A stretch of DNA of 64,000 bases from Symbiodinium natans (Eukaryota; Sar; Dinophyceae; Suessiales; Symbiodiniaceae): positions 92,526-156,525 of the forward strand of contig CAJNDS010000038.1 of assembly GCA_905221605.1 (NCBI GenBank), written 5' to 3'. How positions within the stretch are numbered: the first letter of the stretch is position 1; every line of letters begins with the position of its first letter. The notes under the pieces are model-generated. The model saw nothing but the letters and a program-made list of their open reading frames with translations. It was not told where the DNA came from and searched no databases. Shown here piece after piece: positions 34,502 to 46,094 of this stretch. Made by a program: the position numbers and the translations under genes.

Positions 34502-36560
34502 AGGGTTAAGGGATGTTAAGCAGATACACGCTTTGTTTTGGTGGGGGGGGGGGAGCGTGGAGACTCCGTTTTACCCTCCGCTTTGTACTTCATTGCTCAT
34601 CGGAACGAGCTCAGACCCTTGAAAAGACTGAAAATGCTAAGCGGATATGCGTTCAGGTTACTGTGTTTCAGCTCTGCCTGTGTCCATGTTCAAGCATTTT
34701 GATCGCATGAGAGAATCACAGCAATCCGAAGCGGCTCGCAGGACTTTGCCACAGCGCTGTGGGGTTCGGCGGGCGAACCGGCTGCCGCGGTCCGGTCCTC
34801 AAAAATGGCCCCTGCAGTAGGGCCTGAGGGGCAGCGGGTAGGCCTCTCAGAGTGCGGGGGAGTGCCCTCTGTAACATCACGAGTCTTCATGGGTGTCTTC
34901 CATAGGCCATAGGCCTCCCAGGGCGAGGGAACTAAAGCGTCATCAGGGCCTAAGACCAGAGTCATCGGAAACAGCGGATTTTTGTGTTCAAGGAAATCAT
35001 CATCATCATCATCGTCATCATCATCATCATCATCATCAGGTGGTCTTTCTAGCTCGACCACAAGCTTCAGTAGGTCGCACCAACGTGGCTCTGCATCCAG
35101 GGCCGAGCATCACGTAATCACAGTCTCCACGCATAAGCATCAGTGGGTCTCTACGCACACGGGTACCGTCAAAAGGATCGACCATCACCGTGTCCAGATT
35201 GGTGCCGTCACCGCACCGAGCATATCCGAGCAGTATGAGCATCAAGCAGGTTCCTCAAGATTTCCAGGGCCTGGCCTGGCCTTTGAAATCCAAAGCCCGC
35301 TGAGCTTGCAGCGTTGCAGCGTCACGGCGTTTCAGGGTTAGCACTCGTGTTTGTTTGTGTGTGTGTGTGTGCACCTGAACATGGTGATAGGTACCACTTG
35401 GTCATTTCCGTTCTCCGATTTTCCGCAGGGGATTGGGCCTGATGCTTCTACTCAATCCATGTGGAGTTTGGCCAGCTCCATGTACCTGCAACTTTTTCCA
35501 GGAGTCCCTTATGGGATTGCCCTGTACTGAGGTGATGCAGCCACTTCCGATTTCACTCTTCATTCTTTCTCTTTCTCTCTTCAGTCATGTCCAGCTGTGT
35601 GCATGTTTTAAGAGTTCGTGACTTGCCAAAGCGTGTGTCCGCGTCTCTGTGTCTCTGTGTCTCCGTGTCTCTCTGTCTCTGTGTCTCTGTGTCTCTGTGT
35701 CTCTCCGTGTGTGTCTGTCTGTCTGCGTGAGTCTGTCTGTGTGCGTCTGCGTCTGCGTCTGTGCGTCTCTGTGTGTGTGTGTGTGTGCGTGCATAGGGTG
35801 GCGAGCGAAGCTCAGGCATCATTAGCCTCTCGGACGCCCCGCTCGTCCCCCCTTTGCTGCCCCTTACAATGTGCAGGTCGTGCAGCAGCACCGGTGGAGC
35901 ACTCAGTAACAGCAGAATGGCTCTGAACCGCTTCAGGGATTCATCTAAAGGGCATGCATGCCATCTGTGACGATCTGTGATCACCCCCGATGGTCCTCAG
36001 GGCTCGCCTGGCCCTTTCGAGTCCGGCCCACAAGCGCTCTGCGCACGATCTCGTGGCTTCGAAGTCGTCACGGGTCCTGTACTGCCGAGAGATACGTTCG
36101 CCACAGGTCCTGGAAGTGTCAAGCCGCACATGCCGCAGTCGCCGCGCCATCTCCCGAGCATATTATCTCGAAGTCCCAAGAACAGATAGCCACAGTCCCT
36201 GGTTTAAGGAACCGTTATGAACTATCTTTTCGCCTTAGCTGATGAGCTGCTAAGGCCGAGCATAATGCGACAGCGCTGACAGGCATGGGAGGGAGCCCGT
36301 CCACAGCTGGCCGCTGCTCCTTCCGTTTCGGTTTCACCTCTGTAGAACCTATAGGTATGCTAATGTCCTTTGAGAAAAATGCCGAACAGGTCTGATTTAG
36401 CCGGATTTCGAAGTTACTTGATATTACGTGATATATGTCTTCCGCGCTGAAGCTTCGTTAGGGATGCCTGTCCGGCGCAGCGTCGACTACGATACCCGCC
36501 ACGGCTCAAACGTGAAGTGCCTCTTCACACTCTGCCAAGTCCTGTAGGCCGAGAGGCCCA
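34502..36560. other. microsatellite-rich stretch, no certain gene
   Basis: Contains an (ATC)n tract (34997-35038), a (GT)n tract (35355-35372) and a long GTCTCTGT-type array (35636-35790). Open frames over these arrays are products of the repeats. The remaining sequence shows no motif. Confidence 0.6.
35636..35790. repeat. TCTGTG-type minisatellite
   Basis: Variable GTCTCTGT, GTCTGTCT and GTCTGCGT units continue into (GT)n at 35769-35787. Confidence 0.9.
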
Positions 36561-36572
36561 TTCGCCATCCTG

Positions 36573-37380
36573 TTGCATTCCACCACTGCCACTGTAGATA
36601 TGTCTGCGTCTAACAGCGACAGATGGCATGACAGCACTGAACCACAGTCCACAACAGAAGCCTGCGAGCATGCGCGTCGCGCAGTACTCAGTACACCCCC
36701 CCCCGCAAGACCCTCTCCCTACTCGGACTCGCCGGACTCGAGTCGCGGCGCTGGTGGGCTCGGCTTCCTGCCAGCGCCTTGCGGGTCGCTCATGAGGCGG
36801 GGTTCTCAGAAATCAGATCTCTTTCCACGAAATTCCTAGAAATGCCTTGTAGATCCTGTAGGTCTACAGCCACTTGAGATGGACATCAGCAATCTGCCTG
36901 AGAAACTGCAAGAACCAGCAGCTGTGGATGTCCCCTCGGAGGCAAAAGTTTCTGAGTACAGCAGCAGCAGCTGCCGAGCTTTGACAATGAACATTCACAG
37001 AAGGATTCGCCAGCTGGAGGGGAGGTGCCTGGCCCTCAGCGGCCCCAGCGTTTTATTAACGAAGCCGATGTCTTCGCACATGTTCGAAGTGTGTTCGAGG
37101 TGTGTTACCATGTGTTCGTGTTGTTCGGTTTGTTCTGCTTCGCCGAGGCGGCGCTCTTTTTCGGATCCTCGAAGCCAACGAAGCAGGAGCACTGCTGGCG
37201 AACCGTCGTTTTCAGTCCTACATTGTTTGTCTCTTGGACTGACACCTCTAAGAGGCTCGCAGTGGATCACAAAGTCTCAGGACACTGACCAACACTGTCT
37301 CCCCACGGCTGCCCGGGGTCCCCGTACGCCTGCTCCCAAGTCACCCGAAGTCACGCGATATCCTGCGATTTTTCCCTGAT
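36573..37380 (+). other. open coding-like region, unknown
   Basis: The + strand frames 36573-36839 (Ser/Pro-rich, SPYSDSPDSSRGAGGLGFLP) and 36879-37379 (starting DISNLPEKLQEPAAVDVPSE, later MNIHRRIRQLEGRCLALSGP) are long. GC content and Ser/Pro bias weaken the case. They may be two exons of a regulatory, phospho-rich protein. No domain. Confidence 0.3.
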
Positions 37381-38030
37381 GGACTGCAATCGTCAAACTG
37401 TTTCCTATAGGCTATGGCGTCCACTCCATCCAAAACCAGCGCAGTGAGATGGAGGAGAGCTTGTGATGTGTATGTTACAGTATGTTTTTCTTAGAGTTGA
37501 CATCGTGGAAGATGCTGCGTCGCGCCTCTCCGCCTCGTAGCCCAGGACGCTCACCGGGCCGTACTGGGCGCTGCTTGCTGCAGCCCTTCCCTTCGAGCTC
37601 AGGTACTTGGTGGCTGTCCTTCCTTAGCAGAATATGGCAGATGTCTGGCGCATGTCAGGCAGAGAGGTGGCTTGGGAACCTCAGCTATTTCTCCGTCTTT
37701 GATGGGCCCGCTGATGCATGACTATTCACGATATTGGACTATCATGATGTTGCACTGTCGATTGCATCTTTGCGTGGGGGTGTTCAGGCACGGTGGCTCG
37801 CGAGCTGCCGAGTTCTCGAGTGACCGTGGTGACCCCAGCACCTGCCTGTATGTACTCATTTGGGTTTGTTCGTTTTTGGGGGCCCAGGTGTAAGAAGTGA
37901 ACACGGGTTGCACACCCGCGAAACATACCCCGAAACCTACCCCTGAAACATACCCTGATCCCAACACCTTTCGCCCGGCCCCCCTTGACCCATTTGCATC
38001 CTGAAACTTGGGATGACGGGACGTGGGCTG

Positions 38031-38037
38031 CCACCCT

Positions 38038-38130
<93 letters not shown>

Positions 38131-38260
38131 CTCCCCCCCGCTACCCCGCTCCCCCCCCCGCTCCCCCCCGCTCCCCCGCCCCCCGCCCGCTCCCCCTCGC
38201 TCCCCCCCACTCCCCCCGCTCACCGCCGCTCACCCCCGCTCCCCCCCGCTTGCCAGAAGT
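38031..38260. repeat. poly-C tract of about 90 bases and C-rich satellite
   Basis: An uninterrupted C-run covers roughly 38039-38128. It is followed by CCCCCCCGCT-type units (GCTCCCCC) to about 38250. Pro-rich and Gly-rich frames over it are artefacts of composition. The run length in the record may not be reliable. Confidence 0.95.
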
Positions 38261-38970
38261 GCCAACGGTAAAGAAGCGAGGGCCATGCGACCCATGGTCG
38301 GCATGTCAATCATATACCACTTTGGCTGACTTGGACAGTTTCCGCAAGTTATCGTATTGATCCCTAGGACCCTACTGAGTTGCGGGGCAGCTCGAAGTCT
38401 TAACAAGTCTAACTGTCCAACATGTGAGCAGCCGAGCTGCACTGCTTCTGAATCTCGTTGCCGGCGTTGCTGGCACCCGCATCGGTTCTGCCACAAGACT
38501 CCTGGACAAAGCTTTCTTTGACACTGAGCACATGACAACTGCCCCACTCCTGAAAACGCGGAGCTCGCACCGGGACAACACACGAGTGGCTGGGTTAAGA
38601 CAAATTGTGCCCGAAGGGCAAGGCCATAAAGTTTCCAGCCAGCAAGACCAAAGGCTGAGCTCAGAAGGCTGTTCAGAATACCTTTCTGCTTCACTTCGAA
38701 ATCGTCCTCGGTGCTGTAGGGGATTGGTCTGTCCGTCAGGCTTGTCAACACCGTTCATTGCTGCCATGCACAGCCAAGTTTATCACCTTATGGTTGGCAG
38801 AGACAGTGTCAGTGAGTCAGCGTCAGTGAGTCTACAGTTGCATTTGCTTGCTGGAGACATACACCCTTGCGCTTGACTCGTTGAACATGTCTGTGATTGC
38901 ATCATGGGTGAGCTCGCAATGTACGCAGTTTGCTGCGGCAGCGCATGACATGTTCGGGTAGCTTGCAATC
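38260..38970. other. no certain gene
   Basis: A + strand frame 38424-38876 is open (150 codons) but shows no motif and has an ordinary minus-strand competitor. It may be an upstream part of the PP2C gene, but no phosphatase motif such as DGHGG is visible. Confidence 0.4.
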
Positions 38971-39401
38971 TGCCACTGAAATTGTAAACGCTTGCGCGCG
39001 CCGCCTCGGCAGCCGGGCCGGCCCCAGGACAGGAAAGGAGGGAAGAGGGTTTCGCAAAAAAGGGAGGAAGGGGGGGGGTGGGGGGGGGGGGGGTGGGGGG
39101 TGGGGGGGTGGGGGGGGGGGGGGTGGGGGGGGGGGGGTGGGGGGGGTGGGGGGGGTGGGTGGGGGGGGGGGGGGGTTGGGGGATTTTTGAGGCACTCCCC
39201 TGTAGGAGCCACCGACAGCGGGACCCTCCACGGCATCGGTTTGCAGCTCCTCCAAGGGATTGGGGGGGGTCCCACAGGGCGGGGGGGGGGGGGGTGGCGT
39301 CAGAAAGTTTGGCATGGCAGAAAGGGTTGGGTTAGGGGGAAGGAGGCCCGATCCGAGTCTGCTTGTTCCAGACGCTTCTCGGCAGGAAGCCGAGGCGAAT
39401 G
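38971..39401 (+). repeat. dispersed repeat with G-runs, copy 2
   Basis: Starts at AATTGTAAACG (about 38980), then a GC-rich part, a long G/T-run (39069-39180), GAGGCACTCCCCTGTAGGAG, CACGGCATCGGTTTGCAGCT, a second G-run (about 39281) and the end GCAGGAAGCCGAGGCGAAT near 39400. The 39182-39400 part matches copy 1 (15030-15245) closely. The left part is longer here. A weaker right-end match, with GGGGAAGGAG and AGACGCCTGTTGGCC, lies at about 45350-45415. Confidence 0.85.
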
Positions 39402-39689
39402 TTCATGTTGGTGGAATCTCAACACTTGCCACGTCACCCCAACGGCATGTTGGTGTGTCCCAGCTGAAAGGGAGCCATGAGCTTCCATCCGTAAGGGTCG
39501 CCGCACTGGTTGCCGACAGATTGGAACTTTCGTGGAACTTTCGTAATTGAGCCAGCAAGCAAGGTCTTTTCAGTCTCCTCGTGGAAAATCGCGACGAGCT
39601 GCATGCGGAGCCTCGGAATTGTAGTAACTCTAGTCGGTTGCCGCCGCCTTAGTATTTGACATTGTTTCTACGCTGGTGACCGCTGGTGG

Positions 39690-41914
39690 TTGATCAGGAG
39701 CCGGAACTTGCGCTGCAGAAAGCCTTTGCACAGACGGAGGCTCGCAGCATCTGGGTTGGACGGCGTGACTAACGACATGTGAGATGAGGACATTTGCGTG
39801 TTTCAGGCATTCTGCGTCATTCTTGATACAGGCTAGCACTTACATAACTCAAATATTATTTCTCTTATATGAACATGTGTGTGTGTGTGTTGCCGAATTA
39901 CTGAGCTGACACCGAGGCCGATTGGTTGACGCTAGCCAGACAAGAGGACCTCATGGACGGTGCCCCCACCCTGCCTCTCTGCTCTGAAATCTCCTGCTCT
40001 TGAGCTCTACAACCAACGGTCGTTCATCGATGTTCATCATAAATCATTAGAAGCCCCCAAATATGTTCTAGATTCTGTAGCTTTCTTACAGCTGTTCGTC
40101 CTTCCTTTTTTGAGGTACAACGGCAGCAGTGGTGGTGGTCGACCGCATGGCCCAGCTGCCAGTTCACTTGCTAGAGTGCTCAAAAAATTAGCTCCCTTTG
40201 CGACGTGTCGTGTATGAATAGTCAGCTTCGCAAAGCCTGCAGCCCTTATAGGGATTCAACTCTCAGGGCATAGTCTCACACTGGCCAGCACTACAACAAT
40301 GGTTTACACGGTGTTGCTTGTCAGTTTGTGCGAGTCGCGCGAGAGGCTGGCCGCTGCATCGTTGGCAACGTGGGTGACAGCGAGGCCCTGGTTGACTTGC
40401 CATCACTTCCACGTATTTCCGTGCTCCGAGATGAGACTTGGTATGACTTGGTGAGGTGATGCTTGGAGGGCGGAGCCCCGATGGCAGCATCTACGCTCAG
40501 GCTCTCACGGAAGTTCACCATTGCAAGAGGCCGGGGTTTCTTTGCTGGGCTTTTCTGACTGCCTATTGCTTTGCTTGCCTTCTTGAATTCTTGGGCCTTT
40601 CGTGGGTTTCTTCGCTCAAAGCTCTCCTCGACACTCTCCTCTGCAAGGAGCCATGAGGAGTCGCAGCGCATCCAGGAAGGGGGTGCGCAGGGTACAAGCC
40701 GGATGGGCCTTCATTCACAGATGAAGGCATACATCAAGGTCTTGTACTATGGTTGCCGCTCTGAGGCTTAAAGAAATTAGATTCTAGATACTTGGCAGTT
40801 AGATGCCAAGTTACCTTCTGAAGGATCTTGGCGGCCGCGTTTGGCACGGTCGGCTAGGCTGGCCATTCTGATATTCCGGTCTTGAGGGCACTTCTTGCTT
40901 CGAGTTTTCATGTTGGTGTGATTCCTGTGCGCGTTGTGTCCCTCACTTCGCCCTTAAGCCTTACGCTGCAGCTTCATGCCGTATCTACTCTGGCCATTAC
41001 ACCCACCTTAGCTTTGAGCCACCTTTGAAGGCGCTCTCTCTGCACTTTAGGTTTGAAGGCTGTGCAGGAGTCAGGTTCCTCTTGCACGGCTGGGGAGGAG
41101 TTTGCAGTGTAAACCAAGTGACTGGCGCAGGGAGGCTCTTGTTCCCTTTGGCAGGCCATCCGAAGATCAGTCCCCAGGCGGGTGAGAATCCTTCCACATC
41201 TCCCGTGTGAGTCCTTCGGATACTGTGTCGGAGGTCCTCTCATTGTCAGTATCTCGCGCCATCGGAGATCTTTTCTTCAAAGATGACAAGTGCCCTGGCT
41301 ACAGCTGGGTATGCCCTGTGAAGTGCAGAGTCCTTGCAGTTTCTCACCGGGTCACCTTCGCCTTGCTCAGCTTAGAGTGCATGGGTATGGGGAGGTTCAC
41401 CGGTGGCATGGCTTCGGGCCTGACAGCGGACCCATACATCCGCTCAGCGGAGGCCCGTGCGCGGGCCGTCTCTCTCCATCACTTTCTTGTGCTCTCGCCC
41501 TCTCCTCTTTCTCTCTGCTCTCCGCTTTTGTTCTTCTTCTTATGTTGGAGCCACAGGTATGTCAGGGAAGGCTTCAGCACGAGTTCCTGCTGATCGGCTG
41601 CGATGGGCTTTGGGACACCGTCTCCTACGAGCAGGAGGGGAGGGGGGGGGGCAAGTCGGCAAGTCATGGCAAGTCATGGCAAGTCATACTCAGACTCTTA
41701 CCAAAGCTACGCGTCTCACTCCAGAGGCCGCGGCGCTGGTCCTGGAGAAGCTGGGGGAAGGAGAGGAGCCCCAGGCCATCAGCGAGGCGCATGGCTCGTT
41801 ACTGTAGGACTTTCGTTTGTGAAATTTCTTCCCTGGCCGCGGAAGGCATTGGTTCGTGTGGCGCGTGACGCGGGATCTATGGACAACATCACCGTGATGG
41901 TCGTTGCGTTCTGA
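39690..41914 (+). CDS. PP2C-family Ser/Thr protein phosphatase
   Basis: A metal-dependent (Mg2+/Mn2+) phosphatase of the PPM family. Exons recognised: about 39690-39745 (PELALQKAFAQTEARS), 40325-40390 (AGRCIVGNVGDSEAL, the conserved VGDSRA-like metal and substrate motif), about 40456-40520 (SPDGSIYAQALTEVHH, the LT.DH region), about 40644-40690 (SHEESQRIQEGGAQ), 41230-41288 (SLSVSRAIGDLFFKDD, hallmark SRAIGD), about 41392-41455 (FTGGMASGLTADPYIRS), about 41566-41640 (LQHEFLLIGCDGLWDTVSYE, with CDGLWD), about 41704-41805 (LTPEAAALVLEKLGEGEEPQ) and about 41847-41914 (LVRVARDAGSMDNITVMVVA; DN.TV motif; stop TGA at 41912-41914). The join of 41288 to the exon at 41392 gives KF in phase. The N-terminal DGHGG exon was not found, so the 5' end is incomplete here. 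The Asp residues in GDS, CDG and DN are present, so the part seen looks intact. Confidence 0.92.
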
Positions 41915-42311
41915 CATTTGAAATCAATTTACGCGCAGCTGTTTCACAAACACTTGAGCGCGGATGGGTCGGGAGTCAAAAGCAGCTCCAAGTAGCCAAG
42001 AAAGGGCCAGGAAAGGACACAATCGTTTTCTCTTTCTTCAGTCGTTTGCTTAACATGGTCGTTGTGTAGGACGGCTTAATTATTAAAAAAGGGGACCTTC
42101 AACTTCTCCTACGCAGAATGTCACTCTCCTCACATACATCATCCCATCCCCCGATGATTTAACCCCCCCCCCAGCAATAGAAACTCGAAATGTGTTTGTA
42201 CTTTTAGGGGGATGTTTTTGTCCAATGTCATGTTCGGGGTCCAAAGGGTTTAGGGTCTAGGCTTCAGGGTTCGGAGGGTTTAGGAAATTAATTGCTGAAA
42301 CCCTGAGAGCG

Positions 42312-42350
<39 letters not shown>

Positions 42351-43450
42351 TGCACTCATGAGCAAGGGAGCTTCAGGATGTTGGTTGGTTTGAGGCTTTT
42401 GGGAGCCTTCAACCCACCCCCCCCCAATTCGGAGTAGGGTTTAGAAGGCGGGGTCGGTTTCGGCAGGATTTTCCGGAAAGTGTTTTTGTAATTAGGGGTA
42501 CGTTTAGGAGGAAGTGATGACTTCTGTTGATTTCACCGCCCGGTTTCCAACCTGCCCCAGTCTCATTCGCCGTACTATATTTCGTGTTTTCATTCGTTCG
42601 TTTGTTGCTGTTGTCCTTTCTGCTGGTTCCCTGTTGTATTCGTTCATTCTTCTGCTACCACGTGAATCAAAGGTGAAATGGCCTTTCTGTGGCAGGCCCT
42701 GCCTCGCAAATTGCTAGACGACGCAAGAAGAACCTGCCAGGGGAATTTTTCCTGGGTGCGATGTCAGTGATGTGGGTCATTCGCAGGTGGGGCAATATAC
42801 TGCCTCCTGCAGTTTTAGTGTTGAAATCAGGGGGCTCAAGTCCACGAGCCCGACGGAGACTAATGAGGCTGGAATGTGGCCGGTGTTGTTTCGGGTCCAT
42901 TGTTCATTGTGGACGGGGTGGGCACCGCGTTTTCTGTCCTCATCTCGGTGGCGGGGGATGTCCACTAGTGTTGGGCATAGCCCAAAAAGCGAAGTAGCAA
43001 TGAACCATAGGCCGAATTCGTCGCAGCATCCGTTGATGATCCTGTTTGGGACACACAGGAGTCTAAAGGATGCAGGAGTACTGGGGGCACCGGTTGATTC
43101 TCAACTCCTCGAGTTGCGTCTGTCGGCACTGTAAAGGCTGCTGCCAGCCAGTCGCATGTCGCGCCTATTGCTTGAAGCACTCAGCCAGTGAGGCTCCACA
43201 GGGGCCTATGGCGTAGAGAAGAGTAGGATCAGAACAGTAGATGTGAAGGGCTGACTTCAGCTGGCCCACAATAGTGATGAGAACTTCATTGCCATCCCAG
43301 GCCACAGCACTTATGTGGAGTTTCTGCCGGGTTTGTGTAGCAACTGCTGATCACACTACACACTGTGTTGCTGGCCTTCTTGCCCGGAACAGGACGCTTT
43401 GGATGATGGAGCAACTGCCATTATGTTAAGGCCAGGAGAGCCAAGTGCTC
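41915..43450. other. no certain gene
   Basis: Holds a degenerate TTTAGGG patch (about 42236-42300), a (GA)n tract (42311-42345) and a C-run (42416-42425). A + strand block near 42686-42770 (RKLLDDARRTCQGNFSW) could be an exon. Nothing else supports a gene. Confidence 0.5.
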
Positions 43451-43516
43451 CACCTTGCTCCACATTGCACATGGCGCCACGTCGCACATTCCTTCGCCAG
43501 GCGGTTGCCTTCAAAG

Positions 43517-43769
43517 CTTGCGACTGACAAGCTGTTGGAAGTACTGGATGAGATTGCTGAAGGCGCGCGCTCATTACCCGTTTGACCTGGCCGTAGAACC
43601 CCCGATCTCAGGACGATACGACTTTGTGTATGTGCCTCACGACCGGCACAAGGATTGCAATGTGGCTCTTGCTTTCGTGAACTTTGAGGATCATCAGTCC
43701 GCGCGGATTCTTTGGCATCAACAAGCGCTGGATGTTGGGTACCCCATAGTACCCCAGAGTACCACAGAG
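43517..43769 (+). CDS. Mei2-type RNA-recognition motif (RRM), partial
   Basis: Two exons: 43517-43562 (ATDKLLEVLDEIAEG) and 43612 onward (RYDFVYVPHDRHKDCNVALA, then FVNFEDHQSARILWHQQAL). Joining GAAG to GACGATAC restores EGRYDF, using a GC donor. The Y-D-F-x-Y-x-P, CNV-A-FVNF and following A/W pattern is the C-terminal RRM of Mei2-like RNA-binding proteins. A probable IP core strand appears just upstream (about 43488) but in an unresolved frame. The exon probably ends before the TGA at 43770, for example at GTACCC near 43738. Such proteins bind RNA post-transcriptionally. The rest of the gene was not found. Confidence 0.72.
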
Positions 43770-44124
43770 TGAGCTGCCAGTACGAGCAGAATCTCCGAGG
43801 ATCGGCAGATGGGGTTGTGTTGGGGTGCAGTGGCTAAAACTTATAGTTCATGGCGGACCTCTGCCGTCCAAGCTGACATCTGCAAATAGTTGTGGTCAGT
43901 AGCAGCATGTAGCAGCTACACATTGAGAAACATCCGATCAACCTTCGACGACTTGTGAATGATACCATGAAGATTTTCAGGGGGCTTCTCCGAAGGCTGT
44001 AGCCTGTGGCATTCGCTTGTCATTGTGCGTTCGTCACATGGCCAAGTGCCTTCGTCCAACTCTGCTGCTTTGATCATGGCTCGTGTGCATTTTGCCGTGT
44101 CGTGTGTGCATCGTGCATGTTTCG

Positions 44125-44245
44125 CCAAGGAAAGCCTTCGATGCCATGCGGAACAAGCACCATCCGGTGCTTGGATCCAGCGTGAGGGTGTCCACGGTCG
44201 CTGCCCCGGAACCAGCTGCATTAGGCCGTTTTCTGACCGTTTCCG
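44125..44245 (+). CDS. possible RNA-binding-protein exon
   Basis: The + strand frame reads KAFDAMRNKHHPVLGSSVRV then STVAAPEPAALGRF. The AF..M....HPV.G..V pattern resembles the end of an RRM fold. Being 400 bases after the Mei2-type block, it may be the next exon of the same gene. Borders uncertain. Confidence 0.4.
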
Positions 44246-44696
44246 CCCTGCCTATGGCCACAATCTAACCATGAAGCCCATCTCCGCACCTCCATCCGAG
44301 AAGGAAGATGTCACGGCTGCACTGGGTAGCATGACCTTCATGAATCTACAATAGATGACAACACCATGAAGAAAAACTTCAACCCTCCACCACCCTCCTC
44401 CCTTCCTCGTACAAAAGACTATATGAACCCGCAGCTCAGAGAAAGAAGGCAAGCGAATGAAAGCACCGCGCCGTGCATGATGGTGCATGTTCGATGCACA
44501 AAGTCACTGAAAGGTCTTTCCTAGCGGAGGAAGGATGAGGCTTTGTTCTTCCTGTGGGGTGTAGGCGATTGCAGGCAAAAGCAGGCCTGTATTGTCGTAA
44601 GGGAAGAGACAGTGAAGAGAGATTCAGATATTCCAGGAGAATGAAGACGGGCTCAAATTCTAAACCTCTGGGCCTCCAAAGGCTGAAATCCAGGGC

Positions 44697-45025
44697 TTGA
44701 ATGACAACCTGGCCTTTTTTGTGGCAAGGCGCTTCTCCCTTCGTGCATCTGGGATCTGCGAGCGTTTGGCCCTTGAGTTGGCGGGATTCCCAAGACCTTC
44801 ATACGCAGGTTCGGGCTGCAAGAAGTGGAGAACCCACATGCTCCCCGGGTCTTCGAGAACGGACAGCCGCAGTCGCTGTTGGAGGTGCCAAGTCTCCCGA
44901 GTTTCGAGCGATCTTCGGGCGTTTTCAAGTCACAGCTATCTTCGGGCGTTTTCAAGTCACAGCTGACGTGCAGGCAGTGAAAAAGCATGTCGACATGGAC
45001 CTGATAGCGCAGGCCACTGTTTGAG
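44697..45025 (+). other. possible exon with 27-bp tandem duplication
   Basis: A unit starting ATCTTCGGGCG occurs perfectly twice at 44911-44937 and 44938-44964. In one frame this gives IFGRFQVTA twice, leading into DVQAVKKHVDMDLIAQATV and a stop. The 9-codon unit preserves the frame. The upstream part (MNDNLAFFVARRFSLRASGI in another frame) is unconvincing. Confidence 0.35.
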
Positions 45026-45499
45026 GGTTTTGGGTGCGAGTGCTGGGTGATTGCTACCTTCTAACCGATTTTAGCCACAAACCCTTGCATGCTGTAGTGA
45101 CTGTAGTGACTCTAGTGCACGTCTCTTTTCTTCTCTTTGTAAACGCTGGCGCACGCCGCCCGCACCTCGGAGATTCCCACACGGGATGCACAGGCGGAAA
45201 GCGACCTCGGCGGGGAGCAACCTCCGTTTACCCGAAGCAAGCCAAGAAAGCCAAGCAAGCCCCAAAGAGAGCGCATTCTCTTGAGCGAACTGAAGGATGC
45301 CGTGGGAGTCCGAAACAGGTAGCGCCACGGCGCCGGGGGGAAGGGCAGGGGGAAGGAGACCAGACTCTGGTCGGCCTGAGACGCCTGTTGGCCAAGGGCT
45401 AGGCCCGGCTAGGCGAACTTTTACAGCTCTTTAAACGTCAATCGAGCTGCAGAATGCTGCATGCACTACATACCTGAACGCATGCGTAACTTTAAGCTT

Positions 45500-45835
45500 T
45501 GCTATAAAAGTTGGGCTGAAGGCGAGCAGGCGAATGAAGCCGCGGCGACCAGTGCTTTGGATGCAGTGCCCACAGCAGTGTTCAACGAGAGCGCGCCAAT
45601 CCAAGACTCCCAAGGACAAGGCTGCGAAGTCGAGGCAGACTCCCTCTTTGTGCCGTTCGCGATACCGTGTACACAGATCTGCACACATCTGCACGCATCT
45701 GCGATTTGCACATATTATCGGTGCGCAATTCACAGTGCACAGAGAACGCATCGAGAGCGTCTGTGCCCTTTAGGAGGACACGTCCCGAGAGCGCCTGGGC
45801 TTGCTGTTTCGAGATGCCTCGGGATGTCTCGAGTG
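45500..45835 (+). other. possible exon, unknown
   Basis: The frame reads NEAAATSALDAVPTAVFNES then APIQDSQGQGCEVEADSLFV. It is followed by low-complexity CACATCTGCACG-type repeats (about 45673-45710). Unrecognised. Confidence 0.3.
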
Positions 45836-46094
45836 TAGCAGTGTAGCACAATGCGGCATTTGCATTGTGACAGCGCTTCTTGTGGATGAGGTCTCGTTCT
45901 GTATTCCGGCTAGCTGAGGTGGTGTGGGTCCATCAGCTCGTGGCTCGCCTGTACAGCATGTGTTGGTGTATGTTGGTGTGTAGTGGCGTCGTTTCACGCA
46001 CAGTAGTGGATTGGAGTCTTTGGCTTTCCTTATATAAGTCTTGCAGAGACCTGTCAACTGGCCTGCTGCTTCAGGTAGTGATGGCCGAGCTGAC

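Noticed and set aside
35585-35984. His/Thr/Asp-rich minus-strand ORFs
   Set aside because: They translate a GTCTCT minisatellite.
38005-38330. Proline-rich and glycine-rich ORFs
   Set aside because: They translate the poly-C run and its satellite and have no independent coding evidence. The same applies to 39060-39190 and 61825-62010.
37985-39400. Start of PP2C upstream of 39.69 kb
   Set aside because: No DGHGG-like motif or other phosphatase signature could be found, so the gene start was not extended.
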